Assembly (NCBI GenBank): GCA_021775835.1 | Contig: JAJFHC010000165.1 | Location: 1-6,211, forward strand | Length of the DNA: 6,211 nucleotides | From: Hyphomicrobiales bacterium | GTDB taxonomy: Bacteria > Pseudomonadota > Alphaproteobacteria > Rhizobiales > JAJFHC01 | Direction: 5' to 3' | The notes under the pieces: model-generated | What the model saw: only the letters and a program-made list of their open reading frames with translations | Told to the model about the DNA's origin: nothing | Databases searched by the model: none | Program-made: the position numbers and the translations under genes | Shown: positions 1 through 6,068 of the stretch, piece by piece | Layout of the letters: the number at the start of each line of letters is the position of its first letter | Numbering within the stretch: position 1 is the first letter of the stretch

Positions 1-1
1 G

Positions 2-229
2 GCGTTGCGCGGTGTGCTGGTTGACGGGGCTACCGCAGTGATCCAGCAGGTACGCCGGGGCAGAGTGGCGCCGTCGCCAAGCCAGGCCACGTAACTGGCA
101 AAAAAGGAACCCAAGGCGGTTGCTGTGGCGCTAGCCAACAAGACCGCCCGCATCGCCTGGAAGCTGATGGTGAGCGGTGAGGACTATGATCCCAGCCGGA
201 CCATGCCGACAAGGGCTGAGGCCGTATAA
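2..229 (+). pseudogene. IS110-family transposase, C-terminal fragment with in-frame stop
   Basis: Reading from base 2, the frame gives LRGVLVDGATAVIQQVRRG, a TAA stop at 92-94, then in the same frame KAVAVALANKTARIAWKLM followed by VSGEDYDPSRTMPTRAEAV and a TAA at 227-229. Both blocks match what I know of the C-terminal domain of IS110/IS116/IS902 transposases (Transposase_20), serine-containing DEDD recombinases that work with a guide RNA. The stop lies where the family usually has a W-L-x-x-L-L stretch. AGC CAG GCC ACG TAA is easily derived from TGG CTG GCC ACG TTA, so the stop looks like decay rather than a frame error. The product would lose its last 45 residues. The N-terminal part is outside the window. 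Confidence 0.8.
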
Positions 230-497
230 GTATTTGGCGCGGCCTGGCATCCTTGGGACGCCTTGTCACGCCTGGAACTTGCAAGATGAAGCAGATGGTG
301 CGATCGACCTTGAATGCGAGATACCCCGTGGGATCCAACGGCAATCGAAACCGTGTGAGTGATTGGAACTCGCATCGCGAACACCATCTTGGCCAGCGGT
401 CTTCAAAGACCGCACCAAACAGGCCGGACATATGGCTGCAAGCGATCCATATCCAAACTGCTAAAGGTCTTGCAATACGGGGACCGTCCACATATGG
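230..497 (+). other. Structured non-coding tail of the IS110 element; possible bridge/seek RNA region
   Basis: No convincing gene is seen in these 268 nt. A perfect inverted repeat, GCGGTCTTCAAAGACCGC, lies at 396-413. A second stem pairs ATATGG at 430-435 with CCATAT at 447-452 around an 11-nt loop. The octamer ACATATGG occurs twice, at 428-435 and 490-497, the second copy at the presumed element end. In IS1111-type members of the IS110 family the guide RNA is encoded downstream of the transposase, so these hairpins could belong to such an RNA. The assignment rests on position and structure only; no target-matching loop was identified. Confidence 0.35.
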
Positions 498-498
498 A

Positions 499-517
499 TC
501 CCGGCGCAAGGCCGGGA
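499..517. repeat. REP-like perfect palindrome
   Basis: TCCCGGCGCAAGGCCGGGA forms a perfect 7-bp stem (499-505 with 511-517) around the loop GCAAG. It is the first of a cluster of GC-rich palindromes that runs to 800, and it starts two bases after the presumed right end of the IS110 remnant. Short extragenic palindromes of this type are usual in alphaproteobacterial intergenic DNA. Confidence 0.6.
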
Positions 518-522
518 AACGG

Positions 523-552
523 ATTTCGTATCCCGTGCGCGATGCGGCACGC
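523..552 (+). repeat. Left arm of a 30-nt inverted repeat bounding the palindrome cluster
   Basis: Bases 523-552 match the reverse complement of 771-800 at 24 of 30 positions by hand alignment. The arm overlaps the start of the first 109-nt direct-repeat unit, so the cluster as a whole is bounded by inverted copies of the same sequence, as in BIME-type arrays. Confidence 0.6.
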
Positions 553-639
553 CCGTGCTGCGTCGCAGACACGGGATCGCATCACCCGCTAAGGCTTGAG
601 ACCGGAACGGCCCCGGGTCGCGCTCACGCTTGCCCGGGG
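531..639 (+). repeat. REP/BIME-like unit, copy 1 (two hairpins)
   Basis: The first hairpin has an outer stem TCCCGTG (531-537) with CACGGGA (570-576). Its inner 13-bp stem is GCGATGCGGCACG (539-551) with CGTGCTGCGTCGC (554-566), including two G-T pairs and a 2-nt loop. The second hairpin is CCCCGGG (611-617) with CCCGGGG (633-639) around a GCG...CGC loop sequence. The unit recurs 124 nt downstream with 100 of 109 positions identical. Frames that read through it are low-complexity shadows, and no gene is supported. Confidence 0.75.
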
Positions 640-654
640 AACGGGGGTGTCGTT

Positions 655-763
655 TCCCGTGCGCGATGCGGCACGACAGTGACGCTTCGCTGACACGGGA
701 TCGTATCACCTGCTAAGGCTTGAGACCGGAACGGTCCCGGGTCGCGCTCACGCTTGCCCGGGG
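655..763 (+). repeat. REP/BIME-like unit, copy 2 (two hairpins)
   Basis: This direct copy of 531-639 has 9 mismatches by hand alignment. Six of these lie in the apical half of the first hairpin, where the stem now reads GCGATGCGGCAC / GTGACGCTTCGC with T-T and G-A mismatches around a GACA loop. The outer stem TCCCGTG (655-661) / CACGGGA (694-700) and the CCCGGG stem (736-741 / 757-762) are kept. A two-G insertion follows the second hairpin relative to copy 1. Confidence 0.75.
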
Positions 764-770
764 GGAACGG

Positions 771-800
771 GCGTGCTGCATCGCGTACGGGGAACGATTT
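771..800 (-). repeat. Inverted half copy of the palindromic unit
   Basis: The reverse complement of these bases matches 523-552 at 24 of 30 positions, including the run CGCGATGC. It carries only the left arm of the first hairpin and no partner arm, so it closes the cluster as a truncated inverted unit. Confidence 0.6.
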
Positions 801-1011
801 AGTTTTGCCTCGGCACGCACAACGCCCGCCAAACTTGCAACTAAGGTTTATGCGGCCCCGACCGGCGGTGGTCGCCGGGCGCAGTTTTCCGGGCATGCTG
901 GACCTCAGGGTTAATCGTGCTTGAATCGGACGCCATCAAAATCCGCAGAAATCTGGCTTAAATTGTACGGAATTTTCGGAGAGATTCTTCAGACGGGGCC
1001 GCAATAATCGG

Positions 1012-1051
1012 GACAAACAGAACTAGGAAACTGGTCGATGCGTTGTTTGTC
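1012..1051. promoter_or_regulatory. Inverted repeat upstream of the TIR-TPR gene, possible operator
   Basis: GACAAACA at 1012-1019 is the exact reverse complement of TGTTTGTC at 1044-1051, with 24 nt between the arms. The centre lies about 180 nt before the start codon. The spacing could suit binding on two DNA turns, but an 8-nt match at this distance can arise by chance and no regulator is recognised. Confidence 0.2.
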
Positions 1052-1202
1052 TCTTCGAAATCCGTTGGTGAGCCCCTCTAAACCAAAGTTGTAAATTCCG
1101 GTAACAGCCGAAAAATCGCCTGTCCCTCCCGTCCCGCTCATGCCCGCCAACGGCCCCTGCTGAAGAACACATCGGATCGCGCCACAAGCCTTACGCCAAG
1201 CT

Positions 1203-1206
1203 GGAG
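1203..1206 (+). promoter_or_regulatory. Shine-Dalgarno site for the TIR-TPR gene
   Basis: GGAG lies five bases before the ATG at 1212. This supports that start, and the TIR fold begins only about eight residues into the protein. Confidence 0.7.
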
Positions 1207-1211
1207 TCGCA

Positions 1212-3878
1212 ATGACCGGGTCGGTCAACAAAATTACGTATCGCGCGTTCCTGTCCTACAGTCACCGGGACACGAGCGAGGCTGCGTGGTTGCACAAGAA
1301 GCTGGAGGAATGGCGGATCGACCGGGACCTGGTGGGCCGGGAGACCGACATCGGCCCGGTGCCCGACACCCTGCGCCCGATCTTCCGCGACCGCGAGGAC
1401 TTTGCCGGCGGCCATTCGCTCGAACAGGCAACCTCGGCGGCGCTGGAAGCGTCTGAATTCCTGATCGTCCTGTGTTCGCCCAGTGCGGTGGCCAGCGACT
1501 ACGTCAACGAGGAGGTCCGGAAGTTCAAGGCCATGGGGCGGGCCGACCGGGTGATTCCGGTGATCATTGCCGGCGACCCCTACAGCGATACGTTCGAATG
1601 TTTCCCGCCGGCGGTGAAATACACCGTCGATGACGCCGGCGAGATCACCGACGTTCCCGCCGAACCCCTGGCGCCTGATTTCCGCGACAAGGGCGACGGC
1701 CGCAAACGCGCAGCCGCCAAGGTGGTCGCCGGTCTTCTGGGTCTGCGCTACGACGAGATCCGGCAACGGGCAAAGCAGGCGCGCCGCAAGGCCCAGTTGC
1801 AGACGACGATCGCTGCCGCCTCGTTCCTGATGATCACCTTTATGGGCGGGTTCTACTACTGGAAGACAATTCACCTGGCATCGCAACAGGAGCTGAGCCA
1901 GAAACAGGTGGCCAAGCTGCAGGGCCTGGTCAAGACCTTGTTGTCGGCCAGCGTGGACGGGTCGGGAGCTGGTGAACCGGAAACCGCGGAAGATCTGGAA
2001 AAAGCCCTCAAGTTTGCCCAGCGCCGGGCCAATGCCGGCGACCGGCGCATGGCCAGGGCCCTGGTCCAACTCAGTTGGGGCCGGGTCGTCGAGGCGCAAA
2101 AACTGTTCCAGGAGGTGGCCGACGACAAAGCCGCCCGGATCGAAAAGGCCAGGAACTACATCAAGCGCCAGGAAACAGACACGGCGGCGGCCTTCCGCAA
2201 CCTGGGCGCAATCGCCAGGCTGGCCGACCCCCGGCGGGCGCGGCAGGCCTATGCCCGGGCGCTCGAATTCGATCCAGACCATCCCGACACACTCTACTGG
2301 CACGGCACGCTCCACCTGCGCGCCGGCGACTTGGGCACGGCAGAGCTCTCGCTTACCCGGCTGATGGTGGTCTCCAAGGCCTCGAAGAACCGCCACGGTC
2401 TCTATCGGGCGCACCTGCGCCTTGGCGAGATCGTCAAGGATCGGGGCAACCTGGACGCCGCCCTCGCCCATCAGCAGGATGCCATCGCCATTGCCCGCGG
2501 GCGTCTCGTGGAAGTCCCGAAAAACCTCGAGCGACAGCACGACCTGTCGGTCTCCCACGAAAAGGTCGGAGACGTGCAGATGGCGCAAGGTAACCTCGCG
2601 GACGCCCTGCGTTCCTACCGCAAGAGTCTCGTTATTGCCGAACGGCTGATCGAAGCCGACCCCGACAACACCGGTTGGCAACGTGGTTTATCGGTCTCCC
2701 ACGAACGGGTCGGCGATATCCAGATGACGCAAGGCGACATCGAAAGCGCGCTCAAGTCCCACCGTGACAGCCTGGCGATCCGTGAGCGGCTGGCCGCTGT
2801 CGACCCCAAGAACGCCGGCTGGCAGCGCGGCCTGTCGGTATCCTACGAGCGGGTCGGCAACGTGGAAATGCGCCAGGGCAACCTGACCCGCGCGCTCGAC
2901 CTGTTTCACGACGGCCTCGCCATCGCCGAACGCCTGGCCTCATCCGACCCCAACAATGCCGGCTGGCAGCGCGATCTGTCAGTGTCCCATGGCCGGGTGG
3001 GCGGCGCGCTGGCAGCGCGGGGGGATCTCAAGGCAGCGCTTGTTTCCTACCGCGAAAGCCTCGCCATCAGTGAACGGCTGGCGGCGGCCGACATCGAGAA
3101 TGCCGGCTGGCAGCGCGACCTGTCGGTGTCCCACGAAAAGGTCGGCGACGTGCAACTGACCCAGAGCGATCTGGACGGCGCCCTCGGCTCATACCGGCGC
3201 AGCCTGGCGATCCGGCAGCATCTTGCAGGCTCCGACCCGAAGAATGCCCACTGGCAGCGCGACCTGGCGGTCTCCTACAACAAGCTCGGCGACGTGCAGG
3301 TAGCACTTGGCGCGCTTGACGCCGCGCTGACCGCCTTCACCCATGCGCTCGGCCTGATGGAACGGCTGACCGCGTCGGACCCGATGAACGCAGGCTGGCA
3401 GCATCACCTGTCGATGTCGCTGGAAAAGATCGGCAATGTGTACGTGGCCCAGGGCGATCTGGACGGAGCGCTGGCCTCCTACAGCGACGGCCTGGCCATC
3501 GCCGAACGCCTCGCCAGGTCCGACCCGCGCAACGCGTCATGGCAACGTGATCTGTCGGTGTCCTACAGCAATGTGGGCCGGGTACAGGCCAACCTGGACG
3601 ACTTCGACGCGGCACTCGCCTCCTACCGCAACGGCCTGATCATCATGGAAAAACTCGCCACCACCGACCCGACCAACCCGGGTCTTCAAGTGGACCTGGT
3701 GGTCGGCCAGGGCAAGCTTGGCTTGCTCTACGTCAAGATGAACCGCCGCGAAGAAGCGCTCGCGACGTTCCGGCAAGGCCGGGCATTGATCGCGCCGCTG
3801 GCGAGAGATGCAGAGCATGAGAGGTGGCAGGATTTTCTGGGGTTGTTTGACCGGGAGATTGCGTTGTTGGTGGAGTGA
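1212..3878 (+). CDS. Membrane-anchored TIR domain protein with TPR-like repeats
   Basis: The protein has 888 residues. Residues 8-125 form a TIR domain: YRAFLSYSHRD at 10-20, then IFRDREDF, LIVLCSP at 84-90 and SDYVNEEV at 95-102, where E101 aligns with the catalytic glutamate of NAD-cleaving TIRs. A conserved linker, EPLAPDFRDKGDGR to LLGLRYDEIRQR (151-186), is typical of a bacterial TIR family that carries varied C-terminal domains. A basic stretch (184-193) precedes one hydrophobic segment (198-217), suggesting the TIR is cytosolic and the rest lies outside the membrane. A short possible coiled coil (222-245) and irregular TPR-like helices (320-432) follow. From 441 onward come 48-residue repeats of the GWQRDLSVSHEKVGD type. 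The gene stands alone with its own SD. Membrane topology, NADase activity and a defence role are inferred; a scaffolding or signalling role without catalysis is possible. Confidence 0.92.
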   Translation: MTGSVNKITYRAFLSYSHRDTSEAAWLHKKLEEWRIDRDLVGRETDIGPVPDTLRPIFRDREDFAGGHSLEQATSAALEASEFLIVLCSPSAVASDYVNEEVRKFKAMGRADRVIPVIIAGDPYSDTFECFPPAVKYTVDDAGEITDVPAEPLAPDFRDKGDGRKRAAAKVVAGLLGLRYDEIRQRAKQARRKAQLQTTIAAASFLMITFMGGFYYWKTIHLASQQELSQKQVAKLQGLVKTLLSASVDGSGAGEPETAEDLEKALKFAQRRANAGDRRMARALVQLSWGRVVEAQKLFQEVADDKAARIEKARNYIKRQETDTAAAFRNLGAIARLADPRRARQAYARALEFDPDHPDTLYWHGTLHLRAGDLGTAELSLTRLMVVSKASKNRHGLYRAHLRLGEIVKDRGNLDAALAHQQDAIAIARGRLVEVPKNLERQHDLSVSHEKVGDVQMAQGNLADALRSYRKSLVIAERLIEADPDNTGWQRGLSVSHERVGDIQMTQGDIESALKSHRDSLAIRERLAAVDPKNAGWQRGLSVSYERVGNVEMRQGNLTRALDLFHDGLAIAERLASSDPNNAGWQRDLSVSHGRVGGALAARGDLKAALVSYRESLAISERLAAADIENAGWQRDLSVSHEKVGDVQLTQSDLDGALGSYRRSLAIRQHLAGSDPKNAHWQRDLAVSYNKLGDVQVALGALDAALTAFTHALGLMERLTASDPMNAGWQHHLSMSLEKIGNVYVAQGDLDGALASYSDGLAIAERLARSDPRNASWQRDLSVSYSNVGRVQANLDDFDAALASYRNGLIIMEKLATTDPTNPGLQVDLVVGQGKLGLLYVKMNRREEALATFRQGRALIAPLARDAEHERWQDFLGLFDREIALLVE
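2532..3827 (+). repeat. Nine tandem 144-bp units encoding TPR-like repeats
   Basis: A tryptophan recurs at residues 489, 537, 585, 633, 681, 729 and 777, exactly 48 residues apart. It is replaced by R441 in the first unit and L825 in the last. Each unit reads roughly W-Q-R-D-L-S-V-S-x-x-K-V-G-D, then A-Q-G-x-L-x-x-A-L-x-S-Y, then L-A-I-A-E-R-L and D-P-x-N-A-G. There are no insertions or deletions between units. At the DNA level GCCGGCTGGCAGCGCG is identical at 2814, 2958 and 3102. Such units form paired helices that stack into a solenoid used for protein or ligand binding. Confidence 0.9.
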
Positions 3879-4147
3879 GGGGTGTGCCAGCAGACACTGC
3901 AGCGTTCAAACCCAAGGGCTCTTGACGTAAGCTTGGGACCCGAAGGGCTAAGATCAGTTGGGCCGGTAGCGGCTAAGAACCACAGGACGCAAAAATCGTC
4001 ACTGTCATTATCTGGCCGAAAAGTGCGCGTCAGAGAGTGTGATAATCTGGCTCACTCACTTCCGCGGCATCGTATGCCAACTGAACAACCGGGTAACGAA
4101 TTCGAGCACGAGCATTGGAATTACAACCATCCAATTTTCCTCGCTCG
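3879..4147. other. Convergent intergenic region between the TIR-TPR gene and the minus-strand operon
   Basis: No gene is supported; the open plus-strand frame starting with GTG at 3882 has no family character and runs into the opposing gene. Base composition begins to fall towards that of the minus-strand genes within this stretch. The stem CCCAAG (3911-3916) / CTTGGG (3932-3937) lies shortly after the TIR-TPR stop but has no T-run, so it is a weak terminator candidate at best. Confidence 0.5.
4114..4139 (+). terminator. Weak candidate terminator hairpin
   Basis: ATTGGA (4114-4119) pairs with TCCAAT (4130-4135) around a 10-nt loop and runs directly into TTTT on the plus strand. The stem is short and AT-rich, and it lies about 235 nt after the TIR-TPR stop codon, so it may not function. 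Confidence 0.2.
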
Positions 4148-5530
4148 TTACTTGTTGACCTTACCTCGTCTAGATTGTTCAACGGTCGTGTCCCCACCTT
4201 GAAACAGATCTCTTTGCGCCAGTGTTTGTTCCACTTCAATTCGCTCAATCGCTCTATTTGCTCGGTATAGCGATTGCTTTAGTTCTTGAAAATTTGTGCT
4301 GGCAACTGCGGTTGTCTTTTCAGCATCAACACGTGCTGTACGCGGCGCTCGAAAACGTCCAGATACACCGGGAATGAGCTCAACAGAAATTGAGTTGGTA
4401 AACTCAGTTCTAAAAGACGTGTGGGAATGAGAATCTCTCGCCAAGACTTCAAACTCGTCAACGGCAATGTCGGCATTTGGTGTGCTCAGTGGCAAGTAAG
4501 GAGTCTGAAACTGACGGACTAGATGTCTACCGAGAGAGCCCCCAAACGAAAGAACATCGCCCCTTTTATTAAGTGACGCGAAAAGAGCAAACCATAAGGA
4601 AGTGGTTGGCAGTTCGTCCTCCAATGCTTGAGCCATCTTCAGATATCTAAAAGAACCTTGGGCCAAGATCGAGATAAGGAAACCAGCAATTGACGCTCGT
4701 ATTTGAAGATCGACATGATCTGCCGCGACAAGGATGCTTGCAAACTTGTCAAAAGATCGCACTTGAGATTCCCTAGTTCCTGCAAGGGCTTCGTTTGCAG
4801 TCTGAACATCGCGGATATCTCGGGTTAGCAACTTCCACGCACCCTCATTGAGACTCCGATCGCGCAGATAGTTTTCAACAAATTTAACAATTGGTAACGT
4901 CCGTTTAGTTCGTCGCGTCGATTTGCGTCCACGACGAAGAGCGGCCGATACAATCATCCAGAACTCTTCAATTAACTCTGCATTCAGCCGCAATGAATCG
5001 TACCCAACAACATCGCGAACACGTCGCCAATTCTTGGTAACAAGTGGAACAGTGTCGTCACCGTACCCCACGCTCAACGCAGTAATAACTGCGTTCGACA
5101 ATGTTGCTCGGCACGCCAACACTGAAACACTTTCAATGGATTGTCCTCTTTCTCCCATTTGCACGGCCGCTTCGGCAATAGCGATTCCGACAAGCTCTGT
5201 TGGCCACGAAGCAGGTTTGGGCTCGTTTACAGCTTCTATGATCTTTGAAAGAAAGCCGATTGAAATTACCTGATAGAAAGCCGTAAAAGGAGCGTGTGTT
5301 GAGATGTACGTCGACGTAAAAGCCAAAAAGTTCTCGATGGTTCTTTCTTCAACGGCAATTGTTACGCTCAGAGGGTCATCATTTTCTGATTTATGCCAAA
5401 GCACGAAAATTTCGTCTTTGAGCAGATTGGGTACGCGACTAGCTGGACCGAATGGCTTTGGCACTGGATCGAATTTCCGTCCGAGCCAACTGACAAACTG
5501 TTCGCGTGTAAGTTTTGTAGCCTGAAACAT
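4148..5530 (-). CDS. Protein of unknown function, partner of a UvrD-like helicase gene
   Basis: The protein has 460 residues and I do not recognise its family. It appears mostly helical and soluble. Visible features are an N-terminal MFQATKLTREQFVSWLGRKF, a short hydrophobic stretch (112-123), a strongly basic patch RRGRKSTRRTKRT (199-211) that could bind nucleic acid, an amphipathic helical part (262-320), and a charged, probably flexible C-terminal end (400-460). No nuclease, ATPase or protease signature is evident. The ATG at 5530 follows the helicase stop (TGA at 5534-5532) after one base. An in-frame ATG at 5557 would add nine residues inside the helicase gene; neither start has a clear SD, so translational coupling is likely. 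G+C is much lower than in the TIR-TPR gene, suggesting separate acquisition. With the helicase truncated, this gene may be silent or orphaned. Confidence 0.8.
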   Translation of the reverse strand: MFQATKLTREQFVSWLGRKFDPVPKPFGPASRVPNLLKDEIFVLWHKSENDDPLSVTIAVEERTIENFLAFTSTYISTHAPFTAFYQVISIGFLSKIIEAVNEPKPASWPTELVGIAIAEAAVQMGERGQSIESVSVLACRATLSNAVITALSVGYGDDTVPLVTKNWRRVRDVVGYDSLRLNAELIEEFWMIVSAALRRGRKSTRRTKRTLPIVKFVENYLRDRSLNEGAWKLLTRDIRDVQTANEALAGTRESQVRSFDKFASILVAADHVDLQIRASIAGFLISILAQGSFRYLKMAQALEDELPTTSLWFALFASLNKRGDVLSFGGSLGRHLVRQFQTPYLPLSTPNADIAVDEFEVLARDSHSHTSFRTEFTNSISVELIPGVSGRFRAPRTARVDAEKTTAVASTNFQELKQSLYRANRAIERIEVEQTLAQRDLFQGGDTTVEQSRRGKVNK

Positions 5531-5531
5531 G

Positions 5532-6068
5532 TCAATCAGTACCAATGAATAGATCATTCAGATCGGGTGGATCATTTGCCGGTCTAGTTGCCGCAATTCC
5601 ACGCTCCAAATAGCCGGGTATACCGCCTTCATGGTAGACGGCGAGCGTGGTTTTTGCACGTGTAATCGCTGTATAAGTCATTCGCTTTTGAGCGCCACGG
5701 AAATTGCTAATCTTGTCCATTCCCAATAGATGGAGGGTTCTAAATTCTAGCCCTTTGGCACCATGTAGTGTTGCGACAACAACACGCTTAGATTGGTCAA
5801 ATGCCTCATATCGCCCCGCTCCACGTTGGAACTGAACGTGTTGTGAGATTACTGAGTTAGCAAGCAGTTCACAAATCGTGTCGAGCTCCGCGCGTCTAGG
5901 GCAAAGTACACCAATGATTCCATCGGGATACGCTCTTAATTGAGTTTCGATTTCGGCTGCTGCACTCTCCACTTGCTCGGGGACGCCTAAGCCACCCGCT
6001 GCACTGACCGAAGAAGCATATTGCTGTTCGTCGTATTGAGAACCAGCTTCCAACCCATTTGGATCATC
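5532..6068 (-). pseudogene. UvrD/Rep-type helicase, C-terminal remnant
   Basis: About 179 codons remain. Helicase motif V is ATLHGAKGLEF (5742-5774) and motif VI is MTYTAITRAK (5652-5681). Motif VI supplies the arginine that contacts ATP in superfamily 1A helicases, which translocate 3' to 5' on single-stranded DNA. The segment before them, GVPEQVESAAAEIETQLRA then GVLCPRR, resembles the start of the second RecA-like domain. Motifs I-III, including Walker A and B, are absent: upstream the reading enters IS630 transposase sequence and meets a stop at 6123-6125. Full-length relatives usually have 600 or more residues. The fragment cannot be an active helicase. Its stop is one base from the start of the 460-residue gene, so the two were probably an operon. 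The exact upstream edge is uncertain within about 6040-6070. Confidence 0.8.

Larger units (their letters stand above)
1..497 (+). mobile_element. IS110-family insertion sequence remnant (right part)
   Basis: This stretch combines the end of an IS110-type transposase (2-229) with a following non-coding tail that ends about where a different repeat class begins at 499. IS110-family elements lack classical long terminal inverted repeats and carry a non-coding end that specifies a bridge/seek RNA; a long tail after the transposase is the arrangement of the IS1111 subgroup. The left end lies outside the window, and the right boundary at about 497 is set only by the change to palindromic repeats. 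The element is probably dead because its transposase carries a premature stop. Confidence 0.65.
801..1211. other. Intergenic region upstream of the TIR-TPR gene
   Basis: I see no convincing gene here. Short frames in this stretch have no recognisable protein character or usable start signal. A 6-bp stem CCGGCG (862-867) / CGCCGG (873-878) with loop GTGGT lies near the left edge but has no T-run, so it is not a standard terminator. From about 905 to 1110 the sequence is noticeably more AT-rich than the gene that follows, as expected for promoter DNA. No good -35/-10 pair could be fixed by eye; the best candidate, TTGGTG at 1065 with TGTAAA at 1090, is weak and has poor spacing. Confidence 0.5.

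Noticed and set aside
531..763. Regularly spaced direct repeats that might suggest a CRISPR array.
   Set aside because: There are only two copies, of 109 nt, with hairpins spanning most of each unit and no short unique spacers. REP/BIME-like repeats explain them better.
30..896. Several long open frames on the minus strand (30-572, 461-709, 624-896) and plus strand (253-693).
   Set aside because: They run through the IS110 remnant and palindromic repeats. Two of them share peptides only because they read copies of the same DNA repeat, and none has protein-like character.
989..1231. An 80-codon minus-strand frame between the repeats and the TIR-TPR start.
   Set aside because: No recognisable domain, and it overlaps the start and ribosome binding site of a well-supported gene.
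1191..2681. A 496-codon open frame on the minus strand opposite the TIR-TPR gene.
   Set aside because: It is a shadow produced by the high-GC third-position pattern of the plus-strand gene, and its amino-acid make-up matches no family.
3882..4202. A 106-codon plus-strand frame starting with GTG just after the TIR-TPR stop.
   Set aside because: It has no SD, its composition is not protein-like, and it overlaps the end of the 460-residue gene on the other strand.
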